Below are positions 24,628-33,318 of a stretch of 43,563 nt of DNA, in pieces (positions within the stretch are counted from its first letter, which is position 1; every line of letters starts with the position of its first letter). The DNA is from an uncultured Bacteroidota bacterium. Lineage in GTDB: Bacteria; Bacteroidota; Bacteroidia; Chitinophagales; Chitinophagaceae. The position numbers were made by a program, and so were the translations under genes. The notes beneath the pieces are model-generated. The model was not told the DNA's origin. It saw only the letters and a program-made list of their open reading frames with translations, and did no database searches. The DNA is taken from assembly GCA_903829015.1 (NCBI GenBank), contig CAIKOJ010000085.1, positions 1 to 43,563 on the forward strand, written 5' to 3'.

Positions 24628-25188
24628 TTAATTTTCTATCATAAAAGCTTCTACCTTTTTTACAGCATGGTGGTAAGAAGCTTTTAATGCACCCACCGAT
24701 GTGCCGAGAACGCCCGCCATTTCTTCGTAAGGCATTTCGTCGTAATACCTGAGGTTGAAAACCGCCTTTTGCTTGTCGGGCAAAGATTGGATAGCCATTT
24801 GCAGCTTCCACTCTATTTTTGAAGGGTCAAAATCTTTTTGGGCGGCCAGTTTCTCGGCAAAGTAGCCTTCATTGTCTTCCAATGAAACGGAAGTACGGCG
24901 TTTCTTCTGTTCCAGCCAAGTCAAAGACTCATTGGTGGCTATGCGGTACAACCATGTATACAGGTTTGATTCTTCCCTGAATTCGCCGAGGCTTCGCCAG
25001 ACTTTTATAAATACATTCTGCAATATGTCGTTAGCATCTTCATGCTCTACAACCATGCGCCGTATATGCCAATACAACCGCTCCTGGTATTTGGTTACCA
25101 GTTGGGTAAAGGAAGCCTCCTTTAGTTTTTCATCTTTGAACGAGGCAACCAGAATATGATCATCCAGTTGGTCGGAATATACCGGCAT
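24628..25188 (-). CDS. ECF-type RNA polymerase sigma factor
   Basis: A 186-residue sigma-70 family protein with only regions 2 and 4. Region 2 (about 25-95) has YQERLYWHIRRMV, DANDILQNVFIKVWRSLGEF and YTWLYRIATNESLTWLEQKKRR. Region 4 (about 128-182) has SLPDKQKAVFNLRYYDEMPYEEMAGVLGTSVGALKASYHHAVKKVEAF. It directs RNA polymerase to a small regulon, presumably including its own operon. Two downstream genes encode a membrane protein and a secreted helical protein, so the input is probably an envelope signal. Confidence 0.93.
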   Translation of the reverse strand: MPVYSDQLDDHILVASFKDEKLKEASFTQLVTKYQERLYWHIRRMVVEHEDANDILQNVFIKVWRSLGEFREESNLYTWLYRIATNESLTWLEQKKRRTSVSLEDNEGYFAEKLAAQKDFDPSKIEWKLQMAIQSLPDKQKAVFNLRYYDEMPYEEMAGVLGTSVGALKASYHHAVKKVEAFMIEN

Positions 25189-25286
25189 CCAGCTATTTTA
25201 TATTTGTTAGACGGAATTAAGGTAAGGAAGTTTAATGGGATTTTTGAATTTGACCGAATGGGCTATGCGATGAGTAACGAATCCAT

Positions 25287-25294
25287 TATTTTTG
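25287..25294 (+). promoter_or_regulatory. -7 box TATTTTTG upstream of the GT-C pair
   Basis: TATTTTTG matches TAnnTTTG and lies 29 bases before the ATG at 25323. No TTG is found 20 bases further up, so the -33 element is weak or absent. Confidence 0.4.
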
Positions 25295-25322
25295 GCAGAA
25301 AGATACGACTTACAAACCCGGT

Positions 25323-27182
25323 ATGACGCAGAACAACGAAAAAGCGGAGCAAAAAAATGCTAGCTGGTACCTTGACTTTAAGGTGCATGCCATTGTGGTT
25401 GCGTTGCTCGCTCTGGTTTTCTATTGGAATACTTTTCAGCACGAATATGCGCTTGATGACACAGTGGTGATCGTGGGTAATGAGTTTGTGCATGAGGGGT
25501 TTGCAGGCATACCCGATATTCTCGGTAAGGATGCCTATTACAGTTATTACAACCAGCTCAATTCATCGAACCAACTGGTAGGCGGCAGGTACAGACCATT
25601 GTCTATTGTCACCTTCGCGGTTGAGCAGCAATTCTTTGGGGCCACAACAAAGGGGGTAAAGGACAGTATTCTGACATTTGGGATGGATGCGAGGAATGAA
25701 GCACATTACCAGCAAAAGTTCCTGCACGAGATGCACACCCGGCACGTGCTGAACGTGGTTTGGTATATTTTGGCAGTGGTGGTGCTGCTTTATTTTCTGA
25801 GGTATGTGGTTTTTAGGGGAGATCCTATACCTGCGCTGCTGGCGGCGATATTATTTGCGGTGCATCCGTTGCATACGGAGGTTGTAGCCAATGTGAAAAG
25901 CCGGGATGAGATCATGTCGGTTTTGTTCATAGCCCTTACGTTCATTTTTGCATTCAAATACAGGGAGCAAACTGAAAAAAAATGGCTGCTAGGGTTGGGT
26001 TTGCTGAGCTATTTCCTGGCTTTCCTTTCGAAGGAGTATGCGATTACTCTATTGGTACTTTTGCCGTTATCGTTTTGCTTGTTTAGGAAGGAGACAATGG
26101 TAAAGTCACTGATTGGAACTTTGCCCTATCTGGTGGTAGCAGTGGTTTATCTGGTGGTTAGGTGGCAGATCATTGGTCCCAGAAGTGAACTTTCTGATAC
26201 CGACATTCAGATCAATCCGTATGCATTTGCATCGCATACTGAGAAAATAGCAACCGAAATTGCTACCTCACTCAACTACCTGAAGCTGCTGATTTTCCCG
26301 CATCCGTTGTCAGCCGACTATTCGTATAACCAAATACCGTACAAGGACTTTGGTAACCCGCTGGTATGGCTTTCATTGCTGGTGCATGGAGGGCTGGTGT
26401 TTGGGATTGTATATTTTTTTAAGCGGAACGCCATTATCTGTTTCGCCATTGCTTTCTTCCTCCTGAACCTGCTGATGGTGAATAACTTCCTGTTTGATAT
26501 AGGTGCCACCATGGGCGAGCGACTGATATTCCATTCATCGGTAGGGTTTGCGGTTGCGGTTGGTTGGTTGTTGTATCAGTTGGCCAGCAAGATAAAACCT
26601 GCGCAGACAGGAAATGGTATTTTACTCGCATGTATGCTGGCCATTATTATTTTGTGCGGATATAAAACGATTGACCGCAATAAAGACTGGAAAAATGACC
26701 ATACACTGTTTACGAAGGACATCAACGTATCGCCCAATAGTTTTTTGGTGAACGTAAATGTTGGCACTGTATTAATTAATAATTCTGACGATGAACCGGA
26801 TACGGCCAAAAGGAGAAACGATGTGCGGTATGCCATCAAATTATTTACTCGTGTGCTGGGTATGCAGGACAACTATGTGCTGGGGTATCTGAACAGGAGT
26901 ATTGGCTACCTGAAACTGGGCGAGATAGATAGTATGGTGCGGGATCTGGACAAGGTGAAAATACTGTATCCCATAGACCCGCGCTTGCCCAACCTCTATT
27001 ATCATGCCGGTGATGAATATTACAGACAAAATCAATTTGAGAAAGCGTTGACTGAGTTTAAGGTTGCGGCCTCATTAAGTCCCGGTGATACTGTGTTGCA
27101 AAATGCGGTGAACGTGACCAGCAGTAAGTTATTGAAAGTTAATACTGAGACTGGGGATAACAATGATACGAGGGAAAAATAA
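25323..27182 (+). CDS. TMTC-like GT-C membrane protein with TPR tail, copy 1
   Basis: A 619-residue polytopic protein. The N-terminal loop after span 1 has HEYALDDTVVI with the paired acidic residues D45-D46 expected of GT-C glycosyltransferases. Next come GRYRPLSIVTFAVEQ and, near residue 180, HPLHTEVVANVKSRDEIMSVLF, the hallmark HPxHTExVAxVxxRxE of the TMTC / O-mannosyltransferase-like family. LSADYSYNQIPY lies further on. About 10 spans are followed by a periplasmic C-terminal region with TPR-type helices (about 490-600). By analogy it may transfer a sugar from a lipid carrier to exported proteins. A full-length paralogue starts 33 bases downstream. Confidence 0.75.
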   Translation: MTQNNEKAEQKNASWYLDFKVHAIVVALLALVFYWNTFQHEYALDDTVVIVGNEFVHEGFAGIPDILGKDAYYSYYNQLNSSNQLVGGRYRPLSIVTFAVEQQFFGATTKGVKDSILTFGMDARNEAHYQQKFLHEMHTRHVLNVVWYILAVVVLLYFLRYVVFRGDPIPALLAAILFAVHPLHTEVVANVKSRDEIMSVLFIALTFIFAFKYREQTEKKWLLGLGLLSYFLAFLSKEYAITLLVLLPLSFCLFRKETMVKSLIGTLPYLVVAVVYLVVRWQIIGPRSELSDTDIQINPYAFASHTEKIATEIATSLNYLKLLIFPHPLSADYSYNQIPYKDFGNPLVWLSLLVHGGLVFGIVYFFKRNAIICFAIAFFLLNLLMVNNFLFDIGATMGERLIFHSSVGFAVAVGWLLYQLASKIKPAQTGNGILLACMLAIIILCGYKTIDRNKDWKNDHTLFTKDINVSPNSFLVNVNVGTVLINNSDDEPDTAKRRNDVRYAIKLFTRVLGMQDNYVLGYLNRSIGYLKLGEIDSMVRDLDKVKILYPIDPRLPNLYYHAGDEYYRQNQFEKALTEFKVAASLSPGDTVLQNAVNVTSSKLLKVNTETGDNNDTREK

Positions 27183-27214
27183 AAACAATTATATTTGGCT
27201 ATCACTTTATAATA

Positions 27215-29104
27215 ATGGCAAAAAAGACTAATAATATAAATCAGAGGCCCGCACAAGTAGTTAAGCAAGCTCCTAAACCGGTAACTAAGCAGGAAGTACA
27301 GGATACACCCTTTGTGCCTTATCCCGGCATACCGGCATGGGTTTACGATTTTAAGATTCAGGCAATCGTTGTAGCCGCACTGTCGCTGCTTTTGTTTTGC
27401 AACACTTTTTCGCACGAGTATGCGCTTGATGATACCATTGTTATTGCCAAGAATGAATATGTGTACGAAGGTTTTTCGGGCATAGGAAGCATTCTTACCA
27501 AGGATGCATTTGACAGTTATTACAAGCAGTTCAACTCCAGCAACCAGCTTTCCGGCGGCCGCTACAGGCCTTTGTCGATTGTGACTTTTGCTGTGGAGCA
27601 GCAGTTTTTGGGGCCAATACCTCAAAATAAAGTAGACAGCGTAGTATCACATGCCGGCGAGAACGGCAAGCAGGAAGATTGGTTCAATAAGAATATGCAC
27701 GTAAGGCATGTCCTCAGTGTTATGTGGTTTATTGCATCGATGGTGGTACTACTGTATTTTCTGAGGTATGTGGTGTTCAAGAACAACCCTTTGATGGCTG
27801 TGATAGCCACCATACTCTTTGTGGTGCACCCCATACATACTGAGGTTGTGGCCAATGTGAAAAGCCGTGATGAGATCATGTCACTGTTGTTCCTTGGACT
27901 AACGTTTATTTTCGCATTTAAGTACTACGAATTGAAGGATAAGAAATGGCTGATCTCTGGCCTGGTGTGCTATCTGTTGGCATTTCTATCGAAAGAATAT
28001 GCCGTGGGGCTGATCCTGTTGTTGCCGCTTTCATTTTATTTGTTTGGTAAGTTTACGATCACCGATAGCCTGAAGGCGTCTCTGCCGTATTTTGCAGTAA
28101 TGGCGGTTTATATGGTGATCCGCCTGCAGATAGTAGCGCCCATGAGTGAGGACTCGTCTAAGGATATTTTGAACAATCCGTATGCGCTGGCATCAGAATC
28201 GCAGGAGCTGGCCACTAAGATATCAACCACAATGAATTACCTCAAACTGCTGGTTTTCCCGCATCCATTGTCGGCTGACTATTCTTATAACACAATACCA
28301 TATAAAGATGTTACAGACCCTATCGTATGGCTGTCGCTTGGTGTACATATCGCATTGATCAGAGCGTTTTTCTACTACCTAAAAAGGCGCAACCTGCTCA
28401 GTTTTGCTATAGCGTTTTACCTCATAAATATTCTGCTTATCTGTAACATTATCTTCAATATTGGTGGTACTATGGGTGAGCGTCTTGCCTACCATTCATC
28501 GGTTGGTTTCTGTATTGCAGTTGCGTATTTTATGGTGAAGGGCATGGAACGATTACAGCCTGCAGCCACCGGCAGGGTAGCGCTGGCAGGGTGCCTGCTG
28601 GTAATTGTGGGCCTGTGCAGTTTCAAGACTATAGACCGTAACAAATACTGGAAGAACGACTACACCCTGTTCTTCGAAGACATTAAAGTTTGCCCCAACA
28701 GTGTATTGGTGAATGCCGATGTGGCGTCATCTTATGTAAATATGGCCGACCTATACAAAGACTCTACCCAGCGCGAACACAGCATACGCCAGGGTATTAA
28801 ATACTTCAGTAAGGCCATTGAGATCAATCCTGCATTCGTATCGGGATATGTGAACAGGGGCATGGCCTATTTCAAGCTGAAGCAGCCGGATAGTGCGTAT
28901 TATAATCTAAGGAAGGTATGGGAACTGTATCCCCGTTATCCTAAACTGGATGAACTGCTGTTTAACGTAGGCGTGAATTTCTATGTGCAGCAGCGTTATA
29001 CAGAGGCCATTAATGCATGGCAAACCTGCCTGAAAGTAACACCAAATTATCCGCAGGCTATGAATGCAATGAATGTAATGGCGAAGGAGGGTAGGATCAG
29101 GTAG
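27215..29104 (+). CDS. TMTC-like GT-C membrane protein with TPR tail, copy 2
   Basis: A 629-residue paralogue of the preceding protein that keeps every marker: HEYALDDTIVI (D72-D73), SGGRYRPLSIVTFAVEQQFLG, HPIHTEVVANVKSRDEIMSLLF, AFLSKEYAV, LSADYSYNTIPY and GTMGERLAYHSSVGF. It has an extra N-terminal cytoplasmic tail (about 1-42) rich in Lys, Gln and Pro. The C-terminal TPR helices (about 520-620) are better formed than in copy 1, with FVSGYVNRGMAYFKLKQPDSAYYNL. The two could act as a heterodimer or on different acceptors. The pair is probably one transcript with the small gene that follows. Confidence 0.75.
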   Translation: MAKKTNNINQRPAQVVKQAPKPVTKQEVQDTPFVPYPGIPAWVYDFKIQAIVVAALSLLLFCNTFSHEYALDDTIVIAKNEYVYEGFSGIGSILTKDAFDSYYKQFNSSNQLSGGRYRPLSIVTFAVEQQFLGPIPQNKVDSVVSHAGENGKQEDWFNKNMHVRHVLSVMWFIASMVVLLYFLRYVVFKNNPLMAVIATILFVVHPIHTEVVANVKSRDEIMSLLFLGLTFIFAFKYYELKDKKWLISGLVCYLLAFLSKEYAVGLILLLPLSFYLFGKFTITDSLKASLPYFAVMAVYMVIRLQIVAPMSEDSSKDILNNPYALASESQELATKISTTMNYLKLLVFPHPLSADYSYNTIPYKDVTDPIVWLSLGVHIALIRAFFYYLKRRNLLSFAIAFYLINILLICNIIFNIGGTMGERLAYHSSVGFCIAVAYFMVKGMERLQPAATGRVALAGCLLVIVGLCSFKTIDRNKYWKNDYTLFFEDIKVCPNSVLVNADVASSYVNMADLYKDSTQREHSIRQGIKYFSKAIEINPAFVSGYVNRGMAYFKLKQPDSAYYNLRKVWELYPRYPKLDELLFNVGVNFYVQQRYTEAINAWQTCLKVTPNYPQAMNAMNVMAKEGRIR

Positions 29105-29125
29105 GGTGTTATTTCTTTCAAAATT

Positions 29126-29317
29126 ATGCTGATGAACAAGACTGCATTTGGTTTTTATTTGTTCTTTCTGACACTTGGTGTGGGTTTTACAACCGGTTTG
29201 GTGATTAATTTTGAGCATTTAGCCACAAGCAGGATTTGGTTGGTGGCAACTCTCGCCGCCCTGGCTCTTGGTATTTCGTACTATATTAGGCGGAGGTATA
29301 GTACGCCGAAATCTTGA
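29126..29317 (+). CDS. Small two-span membrane protein
   Basis: The 63-residue product has two hydrophobic helices (about 8-28 and 37-54) joined by a short loop and a basic tail (YYIRRRYSTPKS). It begins 22 bases after the GT-C pair on the same strand and has no longer alternative in the gap. I do not recognise a family. It may be an accessory to the membrane enzymes upstream or an independent small gene. An ATG at 29132 is an alternative start. Confidence 0.55.
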   Translation: MLMNKTAFGFYLFFLTLGVGFTTGLVINFEHLATSRIWLVATLAALALGISYYIRRRYSTPKS

Positions 29318-29376
29318 ATACTTCGTTTCTGAACTATAGAATATCAGCCATTCTTTCCCCATTGCCCTATAAAAGT

Positions 29377-29384
29377 TAGCTTTG
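29377..29384 (+). promoter_or_regulatory. -7 box TAGCTTTG close to the fmt start
   Basis: TAGCTTTG matches TAnnTTTG and ends only six bases before the ATG at 29391. TTTC at 29354-29357 stands at roughly the right distance for a weak -33. If used, the message would have almost no leader. Confidence 0.45.
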
Positions 29385-29390
29385 CACCGA

Positions 29391-30323
29391 ATGAAGACTT
29401 TTGAACAATTGCGTATTGTATTTTTTGGAACCCCTGATTTTGCCGTGGCATCTTTGAGTGCCATGGTAGATGCCGGTGCAAATATTATTGCGGTAGTTAC
29501 CGCACCCGATAAACCCGCCGGGCGAGGAATGCACCTGCAGGCATCGGCAGTGAAGGAATACGCAGTTGGTAAAGGTCTGAAAGTGCTGCAGCCGGAAAAG
29601 ATGAAAGCAACTGAATTTCTCGATGAGCTGCGCAGCCTGCAGGCCGATCTGCAGATAGTCGTTGCCTTCAGGATGATGCCGGAGGTAGTGTGGAATATGC
29701 CCCCGATGGGCACCATAAACGTACATGGTTCCTTGCTGCCGCAGTACCGTGGTGCGGCACCCATCAACAGGGCTATAATGAACGGCGAAAAGGAAACGGG
29801 TGTGACCACTTTTAAACTGAAACACCAGATAGATACCGGAGATATTTTGCTGCAGGACAAAGTGCAGATTCTGCCCGAAGACAATGCGGGCACTATGCAC
29901 GACAAACTTATGGCAGCAGGTGCAGCACTACTGGTAACAACCGTACGTGGACTTGCAGCGGGCACACTCAATGAGATACCTCAGGATAGCGTGGACGAAC
30001 AATCATTAAAACACGCTCCAAAAATATTTAAAGAAGATACGGTTATTAAATGGGAGCGCCCCGCTGCCGATATCCAAAATTTCGTAAGTGGCTTATCTCC
30101 TTATCCAGCATCCATTACCAAGCTGGGCGATAAAATGATCAAGATATTCCGATCGGAATACACAAATGAAGTTAACAATGCTACTCTGGGTTCTTATGAT
30201 ACCGACCATGCTACCTATCTGCGTTTTGCCACTCCCGACGGCTGGATATACGTAAAAGAACTACAACAGGAAGGAAAAAAGCGTATGGGAATCGTTGAAT
30301 TTTTGAGGGGGTTTAGGAAGTAA
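29391..30323 (+). CDS. fmt: Methionyl-tRNA formyltransferase
   Basis: The ATG at 29391 gives MKTFEQLRIVFFGTPDFAV, the expected start; the TTG at 29382 is rejected. The 310-residue protein has the formyl-folate binding and catalytic segments VVAFRMMPEVVW, NVHGSLLPQYRGAAPINRAI (Asn and His of the active site) and KLKHQIDTGDILLQD (active-site Asp), then the C-terminal OB-like tRNA-binding domain. It formylates initiator Met-tRNA with 10-formyl-tetrahydrofolate. It converges with aroQ, 12 bases apart. Confidence 0.96.
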   Translation: MKTFEQLRIVFFGTPDFAVASLSAMVDAGANIIAVVTAPDKPAGRGMHLQASAVKEYAVGKGLKVLQPEKMKATEFLDELRSLQADLQIVVAFRMMPEVVWNMPPMGTINVHGSLLPQYRGAAPINRAIMNGEKETGVTTFKLKHQIDTGDILLQDKVQILPEDNAGTMHDKLMAAGAALLVTTVRGLAAGTLNEIPQDSVDEQSLKHAPKIFKEDTVIKWERPAADIQNFVSGLSPYPASITKLGDKMIKIFRSEYTNEVNNATLGSYDTDHATYLRFATPDGWIYVKELQQEGKKRMGIVEFLRGFRK

Positions 30324-30335
30324 AGCTGGGAGTAT

Positions 30336-30764
30336 TTATTCCGCCTTGCCAATAAAATACTGCACTGCCAGACCATACCCCTCCAGGCCCAGTCCGCAGA
30401 TGGAGCCAACACATTTTGAGGCAATGAATGATGTTTTGCGGTATTCCTCGCGGGCAAGTACATTGGAGATGTGTACTTCCACCACAGGAATACCAATAGC
30501 GGCAATTGCATCGGCCAGGGCTATGCTGGTGTGGGTATATGCTCCTGCATTCAGGATAATTCCCTGTATCTTGCCCATGCAGTTGTGCAGGTAGTTGATC
30601 AGTTCGCCTTCTACATTGCTTTGATAATACTGCAGATCAACGTTGGGAAACCTTTCTTTGAGTACAGTAAAATATTGCTCGAAGGTTTGGCTGCCATAAA
30701 TATGCGGTTCCCTGGTACCCAGTAGGTTCAGATTTGGTCCGTTTATGATGGCGATGTGAAGCAT
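30336..30764 (-). CDS. aroQ: 3-dehydroquinate dehydratase, type II
   Basis: A 142-residue type II dehydroquinase. The N-terminal active-site segment NGPNLNLLGTREPHIYG supplies R18 and Y23. NAGAYTHTSIALADAI follows in the middle, then EVHISN with the catalytic His. It removes water from 3-dehydroquinate in the shikimate pathway and normally forms dodecamers. It is divergent from xerD; this neighbourhood recurs in Bacteroidota. The 209-base gap between them must hold both promoters. Confidence 0.95.
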   Translation of the reverse strand: MLHIAIINGPNLNLLGTREPHIYGSQTFEQYFTVLKERFPNVDLQYYQSNVEGELINYLHNCMGKIQGIILNAGAYTHTSIALADAIAAIGIPVVEVHISNVLAREEYRKTSFIASKCVGSICGLGLEGYGLAVQYFIGKAE

Positions 30765-30973
30765 CTTTATTGAGCTGATTTTTTCCGCCGATGTTTTAGT
30801 ATGCTAATTTTTAAAAAGCACTCATGCGAAATCAATTACCAGTGCAAATTACACAAATAATTGAATAAGGAAATTCGCAGTGTTCCTCTTTCGGTAATAC
30901 GGATGTACCTGTTTTCACAGTTATTGGCGTTTTATTTGCACATTTGCAGTGTACCAAAATCGTGTAGTGTAAA

Positions 30974-31876
30974 GTGTGGGAAGCATATCTAAAAGGGTTT
31001 AAAGCTTATCTGCAGTTGGAGCGGTCCATGTCTGACAATACTGTGGAGGCGTACCTGCACGATGTGGGCATGCTGCGCGATCACATACACGACTCTTACA
31101 AGGGTGTTGGTGTTGAGAGCGTAGAGTTGGAACACCTACAGTCGCTGATGGCGGCAATTTTCGATCTGGGACTGTCTGCAGCTACACAGGCAAGGGTGCT
31201 GAGCGGTGTGAAGTCGTTTTTTAGGTACCTGACGCTGGAAGAAGTAGTTAAAAAGGATCCAACCGAACTGCTGGATGCACCCAAGCAAAAGCGGGCATTG
31301 CCTCATGTGCTTAGCATTGAAGATATTGATAAGATTCTTGCAGCAATAGACCACAGTACCCCGGAAGGCACACGCAACCATGCCATACTGGAAACCATGT
31401 ACAGCTGCGGACTGCGCGTAAGTGAGGTGATCAGCATTAAGCTGACCAATCTGTATCTCGATGTTGGTTTCATAAAGGTAATAGGTAAGGGCAACAAGGA
31501 GCGGCTGGTGCCCATAGGCGATAATGCTGTGAAGCACATTATGCTGTACCGCGACCATGTGCGCAGCCACCTCGCATTTATCAGAAGTGACAGTGAGGAT
31601 ATACTGTTCCTTAACCGCAGAGGCAGCAGCCTGTCCAGAGTGATGGTGTTTCTGATTTTGAAGGAATTGGCTCAGAAGGCGGGCATCGATCAGGATGTGC
31701 ACCCGCATACGCTCAGGCACTCTTTTGCCACACACCTGGTGGAGCGCGGCGCAGATCTGCGGGCGGTGCAGGAAATGCTGGGACATAAGAGCATCACCAC
31801 CACAGAGATATACACCCATCTCGACAGGGGTTACCTAAGGCAGACGCTGGAAAACTATCATCCGAGATTTAAATAA
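30974..31876 (+). CDS. xerD: Tyrosine recombinase XerD/XerC (chromosome dimer resolution)
   Basis: The GTG at 30974 is chosen because MWEAYLKGFKAYLQLERSMSDNT is the normal N-terminus and no ATG is near. The 300-residue protein has the SAM-like N-terminal domain (1-100) and the full catalytic set R148, K172, H245, R248, H271 and Y280 (GLRVSEV, GKGNKERLVP, HTLRHSFATHL, LGHKSITTTEIYTHL). It cuts and rejoins DNA at dif sites to resolve chromosome dimers. The housekeeping setting beside aroQ argues against a phage integrase. It could be the single Xer or one of two. Confidence 0.9.
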   Translation: MWEAYLKGFKAYLQLERSMSDNTVEAYLHDVGMLRDHIHDSYKGVGVESVELEHLQSLMAAIFDLGLSAATQARVLSGVKSFFRYLTLEEVVKKDPTELLDAPKQKRALPHVLSIEDIDKILAAIDHSTPEGTRNHAILETMYSCGLRVSEVISIKLTNLYLDVGFIKVIGKGNKERLVPIGDNAVKHIMLYRDHVRSHLAFIRSDSEDILFLNRRGSSLSRVMVFLILKELAQKAGIDQDVHPHTLRHSFATHLVERGADLRAVQEMLGHKSITTTEIYTHLDRGYLRQTLENYHPRFK

Positions 31877-31938
31877 TTTTCTATTTTGCGGATAGGGAAT
31901 ACTGTAGGTGTCACCAGTTACATAAACATTGAATATTC

Positions 31939-32547
31939 ATGGGAAAGGCAATAGATAAATCAAACAGGTATTATGCCAAAGACCGCAAGACATGGCGGAA
32001 ATGGCTGGAGAAAAATCATCAGACAGCAGATGGCATTTGGCTGGTGTACTATAAAAAGAACAGCGGCAAACCAAGGGTGGACTATGCCGATGCCGTAGAA
32101 GAGGCGCTATGCTTTGGCTGGATAGACAGTACTTCTAACCCAATAGATGATGACAGTTATATGCAGGTATTCATGCCCAGAAAGGCTAAAAGCGGTTGGT
32201 CGGCACTGAATAAACAAAGAATAGAACGGCTTATAAAAGACGGGCTGATGATGCCTGCCGGTTTGCAGAAAATTGAAGACGCAAAAAAGGACGGCTCGTG
32301 GGAAAAGCTGGATCATATAGAGTCATTCACCGTACCACCGATAATGGAACTGGCATTCAGGAAAAATAAGAAGGCGGCTAATCATTTTGAGACCCTGGGC
32401 AAGACCAATAAGAAGTACCTGCTGTATTACATAAACGGAGTAAAGAGTGAAGGAAAGAAAGCCGCCCGGCTGGAGGAGATTATTAGCGCACTCAACGAAA
32501 GCCGCATGCCGGACAGGTATGTAGTAAAGAAGCCTAAGAAAGATTGA
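31939..32547 (+). CDS. YdeI/OmpD-associated family protein
   Basis: A 202-residue protein matching the YdeI-like family sometimes called bacteriocin-protection proteins. The N-terminal domain has WRKWLEKNHQTADGIWLVYYKK and DYADAVEEALCFGWIDS, with FMPRKAKSGWSALNK next. The C-terminal OmdA-like helices include FETLGKTNKKYLLYYINGVKSEGKKAARLEE. The role is poorly known; the name comes from protection against peptides and bacteriocins in a few species. It follows xerD by 62 bases with no obvious functional link. Confidence 0.82.
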   Translation: MGKAIDKSNRYYAKDRKTWRKWLEKNHQTADGIWLVYYKKNSGKPRVDYADAVEEALCFGWIDSTSNPIDDDSYMQVFMPRKAKSGWSALNKQRIERLIKDGLMMPAGLQKIEDAKKDGSWEKLDHIESFTVPPIMELAFRKNKKAANHFETLGKTNKKYLLYYINGVKSEGKKAARLEEIISALNESRMPDRYVVKKPKKD

Positions 32548-32590
32548 TTGTTGTGGTAAGGAATAGTTTGGTGAGGCTGGTGCGTTACGT

Positions 32591-32607
32591 GTTAAAACAG
32601 TTTTAAC
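32591..32607. promoter_or_regulatory. Perfect inverted repeat GTTAAAACAGTTTTAAC upstream of a lipoprotein gene
   Basis: Seven-base arms GTTAAAA/TTTTAAC flank a CAG centre. It ends about 22 bases before the TAAATTTG box, directly upstream of where a -33 element would lie, so it is well placed to be an activator or repressor site. No T run follows, so a terminator is less likely. Confidence 0.4.
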
Positions 32608-32629
32608 GTTTCAGGTTGCATATTGGCAC

Positions 32630-32637
32630 TAAATTTG
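32630..32637 (+). promoter_or_regulatory. -7 box TAAATTTG of the collagen-like lipoprotein gene
   Basis: TAAATTTG fits the consensus TAnnTTTG and would give a leader of about 90 bases before the ATG at 32735. The -33 element is poor (TTTC near 32609). Confidence 0.45.
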
Positions 32638-32734
32638 GATTATTCGGTATTAGCGGTGGTGATTTACCAGGTTTCACGCTGAGCAATATTTTTTTCACAC
32701 GCCTTAGGGACCGGGCGGAAAACACACTCAAAAA

Positions 32735-33265
32735 ATGAAAAAGTTAGCATTAGTATTATTAGCTGGTAGTTTCCTCGTATTCAACAGTTGTACAAAGACA
32801 GGCCCACAGGGCCCGCAGGGTGCACCGGGCGTAAACGGAACCAATGGTGCAGACGGCAATGCAAATGTAAAGGGTTCTAATCCGTTCACCGTAAGTACCT
32901 GGACATACAGTACTTCAAACAACGCATACTATGCCTCGTTCAATGATGCAGATATTACTGCTGCGGTGGCTGACAGAGGTGTTGTGGAAGCTTACTTGTA
33001 TTATCCATCTGATGGTACCTGGCGCCCGTTGCCTGATGTCGTAAACGGAACACAGTTTTATTTGCGTTTTTCTTCGGGAGGGTTTGAGATATACTTTGCT
33101 AATGTAGACGGAACCACTCCGTCTATGCCCGGAACCTTTACATTCAGGGTGGTTGTGATATCTCCATCAAACAAGCAGGCTCACCCAAATACGAACTGGA
33201 AAAACTATAATGAAGCCGTAGCTGCTCAAAAAGATGTGAACGCTGCTCCGGCATCTGCTAACTAA
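32735..33265 (+). CDS. Lipoprotein with short collagen-like GXY stretch
   Basis: A 176-residue protein with a lipoprotein signal ending in a lipobox (LVFNSC, lipidated C19). Immediately after the anchor come seven Gly-X-Y triplets (GPQGPQGAPGVNG, then TNGADGNA), and then a beta-rich domain of about 125 residues (SNPFTVSTWTYSTSN, YLYYPSDGTWRPLP). Similar layouts are common in Bacteroidota lipoproteins, where the GXY part probably serves as a stalk at the surface. The function of the globular part is unknown. Confidence 0.8.
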   Translation: MKKLALVLLAGSFLVFNSCTKTGPQGPQGAPGVNGTNGADGNANVKGSNPFTVSTWTYSTSNNAYYASFNDADITAAVADRGVVEAYLYYPSDGTWRPLPDVVNGTQFYLRFSSGGFEIYFANVDGTTPSMPGTFTFRVVVISPSNKQAHPNTNWKNYNEAVAAQKDVNAAPASAN

Positions 33266-33288
33266 ATTATAAATACCAATAAAAAGAT

Positions 33289-33318
33289 CAAATAGGGTAA
33301 GGAGACTTACCCTATTTG
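33289..33318. terminator. Convergent bidirectional terminator, 13-bp perfect stem
   Basis: CAAATAGGGTAAG (33289-33301) and CTTACCCTATTTG (33306-33318) pair perfectly around a GAGA loop. On the minus strand the stem is followed by ATCTTTTTATT, and on the plus strand by GCTTTC. The downstream arm contains the stop codon of the minus-strand haem-binding gene (33312-33314). It serves both convergent genes. Confidence 0.8.

Noticed and set aside
30974..31876. Phage or island integrase
   Set aside because: The whole sequence follows XerD/XerC, the neighbours are aroQ and fmt, and there are no att repeats or tRNA nearby.
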